Assembly: GCA_027627225.1 (NCBI GenBank)
Contig: CM051025.1
Span: forward strand, 55,310,681 to 55,374,680
Direction of reading: 5' to 3'
From: Congeria kusceri
Taxonomy: Eukaryota > Mollusca > Bivalvia > Myida > Dreissenidae
DNA: 64,000 nt
Part shown: in pieces, positions 61,089 through 64,000 of the stretch
How positions within the stretch are numbered: the first letter of the stretch is position 1
Layout: each line of letters begins with the position of its first letter
Position numbers and translations under genes: made by a program
Notes under the pieces: model-generated
Seen by the model: only the letters and a program-made list of their open reading frames with translations
What the model was told of the DNA's origin: nothing
Database searches by the model: none

Positions 61089-61661
61089 ATGCGATTTGAT
61101 AAACTGAGTAAAGTGTTCAAACGTTATCGAATTCAGAACTATCAAAAGAAATTGGTTAGAAACCCCAACTATTTCATTTCACAACTAACAGAATGCGCTA
61201 TAAGCAGTCGAAAAGACATGAAGGAAATTTGCTACTACCCAGGTTTGCTTAAAAGTTTAACAGATATAAACACGACGAGACTCTTGCTAATTTTGAGCGC
61301 TGACAATTACTTTCTCTGTAATGGTGAAACGAAAACGGAGAACAAAAAAGTTATCGAGTATCAGCAAAAACTTTCGAATATAGGAGATCACTTTTACAGA
61401 GAATGCTATTCAAGAAACGCGGAACATGAAATACAAGCAAACGAAGCTTATGCCGAAATCAATTCGCTTCTGGCTGCAGCAAAATCAGCAAATTCTAAGC
61501 GATTTCGAATATCACCGTTTTTCAACTTTTGGCACTGTAGCCTAACAAAAGAAAACTGGCAGTTATACGAATGTCAGCTAGAAACTGACGATTTCGTTAC
61601 CGTTAACTACAAATTGCCTAAAAAGAAGCACAAAAACTATGGTTTCAATCCAAGTCTTTAA
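61089..61661 (+). CDS. Hypothetical basic viral protein
   Basis: 190 residues on the plus strand, the only plus-strand gene in this block. It is rich in Lys/Tyr/Asn with basic ends (FKRYRIQNYQKKLVRN; KLPKKKHKNYG). No motif recognised. It diverges from the large structural gene and converges on the 61,771-62,277 gene. Confidence 0.6.
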   Translation: MRFDKLSKVFKRYRIQNYQKKLVRNPNYFISQLTECAISSRKDMKEICYYPGLLKSLTDINTTRLLLILSADNYFLCNGETKTENKKVIEYQQKLSNIGDHFYRECYSRNAEHEIQANEAYAEINSLLAAAKSANSKRFRISPFFNFWHCSLTKENWQLYECQLETDDFVTVNYKLPKKKHKNYGFNPSL

Positions 61662-61770
61662 TTTGGAGCAACAAAAGAAGACATATACATCGGTTTAAAC
61701 ACAGATGAATGTTATTACTACTGTTATCTAAAAATCGGTTTGCTGATCGACTCCGCTGTGAAGAAAGTCG

Positions 61771-62277
61771 CTACTTCTGTTGCAAGTGTTGCAAGCTGAA
61801 CGCCTCTCGATACCTCTGCAATGTCGTTTTGGTCGCACTGTTATTGTTGTATATTTGCATTTTTGTTTTCATCTTCTTTCCATATACTTGGGTCAAACAC
61901 ATGGCTGCAAGTGTTACTGAAGCTCGCTTTGGATGGTCATATATGATTTTCAGACTGCGCCAACATGCGTTCTCGTATTTCCTCAATATTTTTGGTTTAA
62001 CGTGCTTGAAAACAGCATACGCGAACCGTTCGAAATCATCATCACCATCATCTTTTTTCGATTTTGATTTGCAGATTTCTGGCATACTTCGAATAACATC
62101 TTGATAGAAAGCATTTGGATTTTCACTGCCGTATTCCCATGTGTCATAGCTCACAAACATGAACTCATCAGTTCTTTTTTGCAACGCACCCTCTGTGGTA
62201 ATAACATATGAATCGGCAGCATGAATCTTTCTTTCGATAAAGTTGTCAAAAACTGGAAACTGGTCAAGACTGTACAT
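61771..62277 (-). CDS. Hypothetical viral protein with Asp/Lys-rich core
   Basis: 168 residues. SKSKKDDGDDDFERF near residue 95 is an acidic/basic cluster, and the C-terminus is helical. The opposite strand also has an open frame here (61,709-62,104), but this one is preferred because it overlaps the next minus-strand gene by 14 bp in a gene-dense run. Function unknown. Confidence 0.55.
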   Translation of the reverse strand: MYSLDQFPVFDNFIERKIHAADSYVITTEGALQKRTDEFMFVSYDTWEYGSENPNAFYQDVIRSMPEICKSKSKKDDGDDDFERFAYAVFKHVKPKILRKYENACWRSLKIIYDHPKRASVTLAAMCLTQVYGKKMKTKMQIYNNNSATKTTLQRYREAFSLQHLQQK

Positions 62278-62500
62278 TTTTCTGAACTAGCTCGCGTTTG
62301 TATTGTTCTGATAAGCTGAGAATAATTGTGAATGCGCCGTTCAGCGATGTGTCTTCTTCCAAAAAAGTGAAATTTGAAGCGATTCGTTTCAGTGAGTCTA
62401 TGAATTTTCTGATGTCGGTTTCAGTCGCTAGTGTTTTATGAAATGTGTGTAGTTCTGACGCTAGCAAAGACAGATCCATACTAACGCAAAACGCACTCAT
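62264..62500 (-). CDS. Small helical viral protein
   Basis: 78 residues, mostly helical (LASELHTFHKTLATETDIRKFI). It overlaps the downstream gene by 14 bp (stop inside its start region), a common arrangement in co-transcribed viral genes. Function unknown. Confidence 0.5.
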   Translation of the reverse strand: MSAFCVSMDLSLLASELHTFHKTLATETDIRKFIDSLKRIASNFTFLEEDTSLNGAFTIILSLSEQYKRELVQKNVQS

Positions 62501-62531
62501 TCAAACTTTATGTACAGGCGATTCTAATTAC

Positions 62532-63263
62532 TCAGAAATTCAATATAAACTGCGAAAGTTTGTAGGAAAACAATATGTAGTTGAAAGTGGAGCTTTTGTG
62601 TTTGTTTGCAATAAACGAAACGACAGAACAAGGACAGGAAAATGTTTTATATGTTGAAACTTCAAAATAAAGCTGTTTGTAACCACCACTTATGTTTGAC
62701 ATTTTCTTTCCTATGTGCTGACACGAGTTGAAATGTTTAGAACATAGCAACTCAGACATGTCTTTTATCATGTAACACGATTCCTTATACTGAGATGAAT
62801 CGAGTTGTAGCAATTTGAAATCTATATCGAGCTCTAACAATTCCCAGTTGTACGGAAACAATATTGGTGTGTTGAAGTACAATTGGTGTTTGGGTTTACA
62901 CAATGTAGATTGTAAATCATAGCAGTCATACATATCGTCTTCATCATCATCTTCGGGTTCATCCGTGTCCATAATATTTGCTTCTAGAGAGTAAATCTGA
63001 TTTCCTAAACAGAATTTGGGAACTACTAGTATATTTTTGTGACTGTGAGCTTTGTATTTTAACGACGAAGAATACACACAGACTAGATTATTTGATCCAT
63101 GCAGTGCAAGCAAGGTGTGTGCGTTGTTGCTAAACGTACTGTACATGTCATAGTTTTCCATACGAAATTCAAACTTCCAAAAATGATTACCGATTAGAGA
63201 CCTTACTCCTAGCTCACTTGGGTACGAAAATAAATCCATACTTGAATTCAAGTTTTTTGTCAT
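62532..63263 (-). CDS. Hypothetical viral protein
   Basis: About 243 residues from ATG 63,263, or 235 from 63,239. It has a strong acidic stretch (DTDEPEDDDEDDMYDCYD, about residues 100-117) and several Cys. No known motif. Its start overlaps the end of the upstream gene by up to 50 bp. Confidence 0.6.
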   Translation of the reverse strand: MTKNLNSSMDLFSYPSELGVRSLIGNHFWKFEFRMENYDMYSTFSNNAHTLLALHGSNNLVCVYSSSLKYKAHSHKNILVVPKFCLGNQIYSLEANIMDTDEPEDDDEDDMYDCYDLQSTLCKPKHQLYFNTPILFPYNWELLELDIDFKLLQLDSSQYKESCYMIKDMSELLCSKHFNSCQHIGKKMSNISGGYKQLYFEVSTYKTFSCPCSVVSFIANKHKSSTFNYILFSYKLSQFILNF

Positions 63264-63984
63264 AAGCAAGAGTGTACTTATCCTGCTCGGTGCTTATACA
63301 AAAATGTCTTGGGAAATATTCGATTGAATACAACGGATCATTGTTTGCCATACGTGTTCTGGAAATGCACATTTCTTTTGTGCACTTGTCCGCACAATAA
63401 ATGAAATGCTGATCTATCAGAGAACCATTGTCGTCTGAACATTGTACAATATTTCCGATTAGCGCAAACACTTCACCCGGTAATAGTTTTCTTAACCAAT
63501 TTTTGTAGATCCATTTCACTAATTCTGCATCATGGTTGAAATCAATAGAATGCGTAAATATGTCAAGAAAATGTTTGGTTAGCATTTCGACAAATGAATC
63601 GATGGTATACAGGCTGGTAGCCGCGTTACAAAACGTCTGCAACAAAAGGTATTCTGTCACTTCGTTTGGAAACACGATACTCGGTAGTAAGTCCAAAGAG
63701 TTGTTGAAATAAGGCTGAAACTGATTAGAAACCCATTCATCGTGTTTGCGAACGCAAAATTCTGACTCTTGTTCATCGTTGATTTTGAGGTCGCCTTCGT
63801 CTGTCAGGTTGTATTCAATTTCATCTTGTACTATTGAATTCTCATCGAAACCATCATCATCATTTGTTAGCAATAACACTTTGTTCTTTGAAGTCCCGAG
63901 TATATCAATGGCTCGAAATTCTACATGCTTGAACATTATATGAAGATTTGGATTGAAAGAACTTGGTAGTTCGATAAGATACAT
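63214..63984 (-). CDS. Hypothetical viral protein, possibly 5'-truncated by the window edge
   Basis: 256 residues from ATG 63,984, but the frame is still open to base 64,000, so the true start may be outside. It is acidic near the N-terminus (NDDDGFDENSIVQDEIEY) and has scattered Cys/His later (CADKCTKEMC). No recognised family. Confidence 0.6.
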   Translation of the reverse strand: MYLIELPSSFNPNLHIMFKHVEFRAIDILGTSKNKVLLLTNDDDGFDENSIVQDEIEYNLTDEGDLKINDEQESEFCVRKHDEWVSNQFQPYFNNSLDLLPSIVFPNEVTEYLLLQTFCNAATSLYTIDSFVEMLTKHFLDIFTHSIDFNHDAELVKWIYKNWLRKLLPGEVFALIGNIVQCSDDNGSLIDQHFIYCADKCTKEMCISRTRMANNDPLYSIEYFPRHFCISTEQDKYTLAYDKKLEFKYGFIFVPK

Positions 63985-64000
63985 ACAGTTTTTGCCATTC

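Noticed and set aside
61709..62104. Plus-strand membrane-protein-like frame
   Set aside because: It lies opposite the better-supported minus-strand gene 61,771-62,277, whose overlap with its neighbour fits the local operon-like layout.
1..64000. CRISPR array or bacterial operon structure
   Set aside because: No regular repeat-spacer pattern was seen, and TATA boxes, AATAAA signals and introns show eukaryotic or eukaryotic-virus DNA.

Overview
The window joins two kinds of DNA. Bases 1 to about 11,500 look like a bivalve mollusc chromosome: AT-rich, intron-rich and gene-poor. They carry a MITE-like inverted repeat, (TCCG)n/(TCTG)n sequence, AGGTCA-rich repeats, a tRNA-derived SINE head and exons of a fucolectin-type membrane protein on the minus strand. 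From about 11,560 to the end of the window the style changes to compact intronless genes on both strands with TATA boxes and AATAAA signals. The gene content is that of a herpesvirus close to Malacoherpesviridae, the mollusc herpesviruses: a capsid maturation protease with scaffold tail, an alkaline-exonuclease-like PD-(D/E)XK protein, a UL24-like protein, many BIR and RING proteins and paralogous type I membrane glycoproteins. The simplest reading is an endogenous (integrated) malacoherpesvirus; a chimeric assembly is the main alternative. Only one edge of the viral block lies in the window.

Layout of the viral block. (1) 11.6-26.4 kb is an accessory gene region with BIR and BIR-RING genes, a glycoprotein pair in inverted orientation, a Penelope-type GIY-YIG endonuclease, a BTB-like protein, a RING protein, a Bcl-2-like protein and a small spliced gene. 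(2) 26.5-30.8 kb is non-coding and holds three tRNA-like elements; a fourth is at 48.7 kb. (3) 30.8-33.8 kb has two RING proteins, a UL24-like nuclease and a broken small secreted protein. (4) 34.7-38.6 kb is an array of about ten diverged units of roughly 380 bp with no genes. (5) 39.1-46.0 kb is a plus-strand locus of about 35 predicted exons, at least 14 of them only 8-11 nt, ending in AATAAA. (6) 46.2-48.7 kb holds GC-rich structured RNA elements with compensatory changes, inside a duplicated block. (7) 48.96-50.43 kb is a 475-bp tandem repeat. (8) 51.2-54.9 kb is a second accessory cluster: death-domain-like, RING, BIR, zinc-ribbon and PC4-like genes. (9) 55.0-64.0 kb is a conserved-looking replication and capsid block, mostly on the minus strand.

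How the genes fit together. The accessory proteins converge on host cell death and ubiquitin signalling: five BIR proteins, four further RING proteins, one Bcl-2-like and one death-domain-like protein. The 26-50 kb interval is dominated by non-coding RNA architecture: pol III-type tRNA-like genes, a micro-exon transcript and a kissing-hairpin RNA family. By position and style it could be a latency or immune-modulation locus, but that is inference. Several genes carry single frameshifts or a stop (12.2, 15.55, 24.15, 33.5 and 53.1 kb), which fits early decay of an integrated copy or homopolymer sequencing errors.
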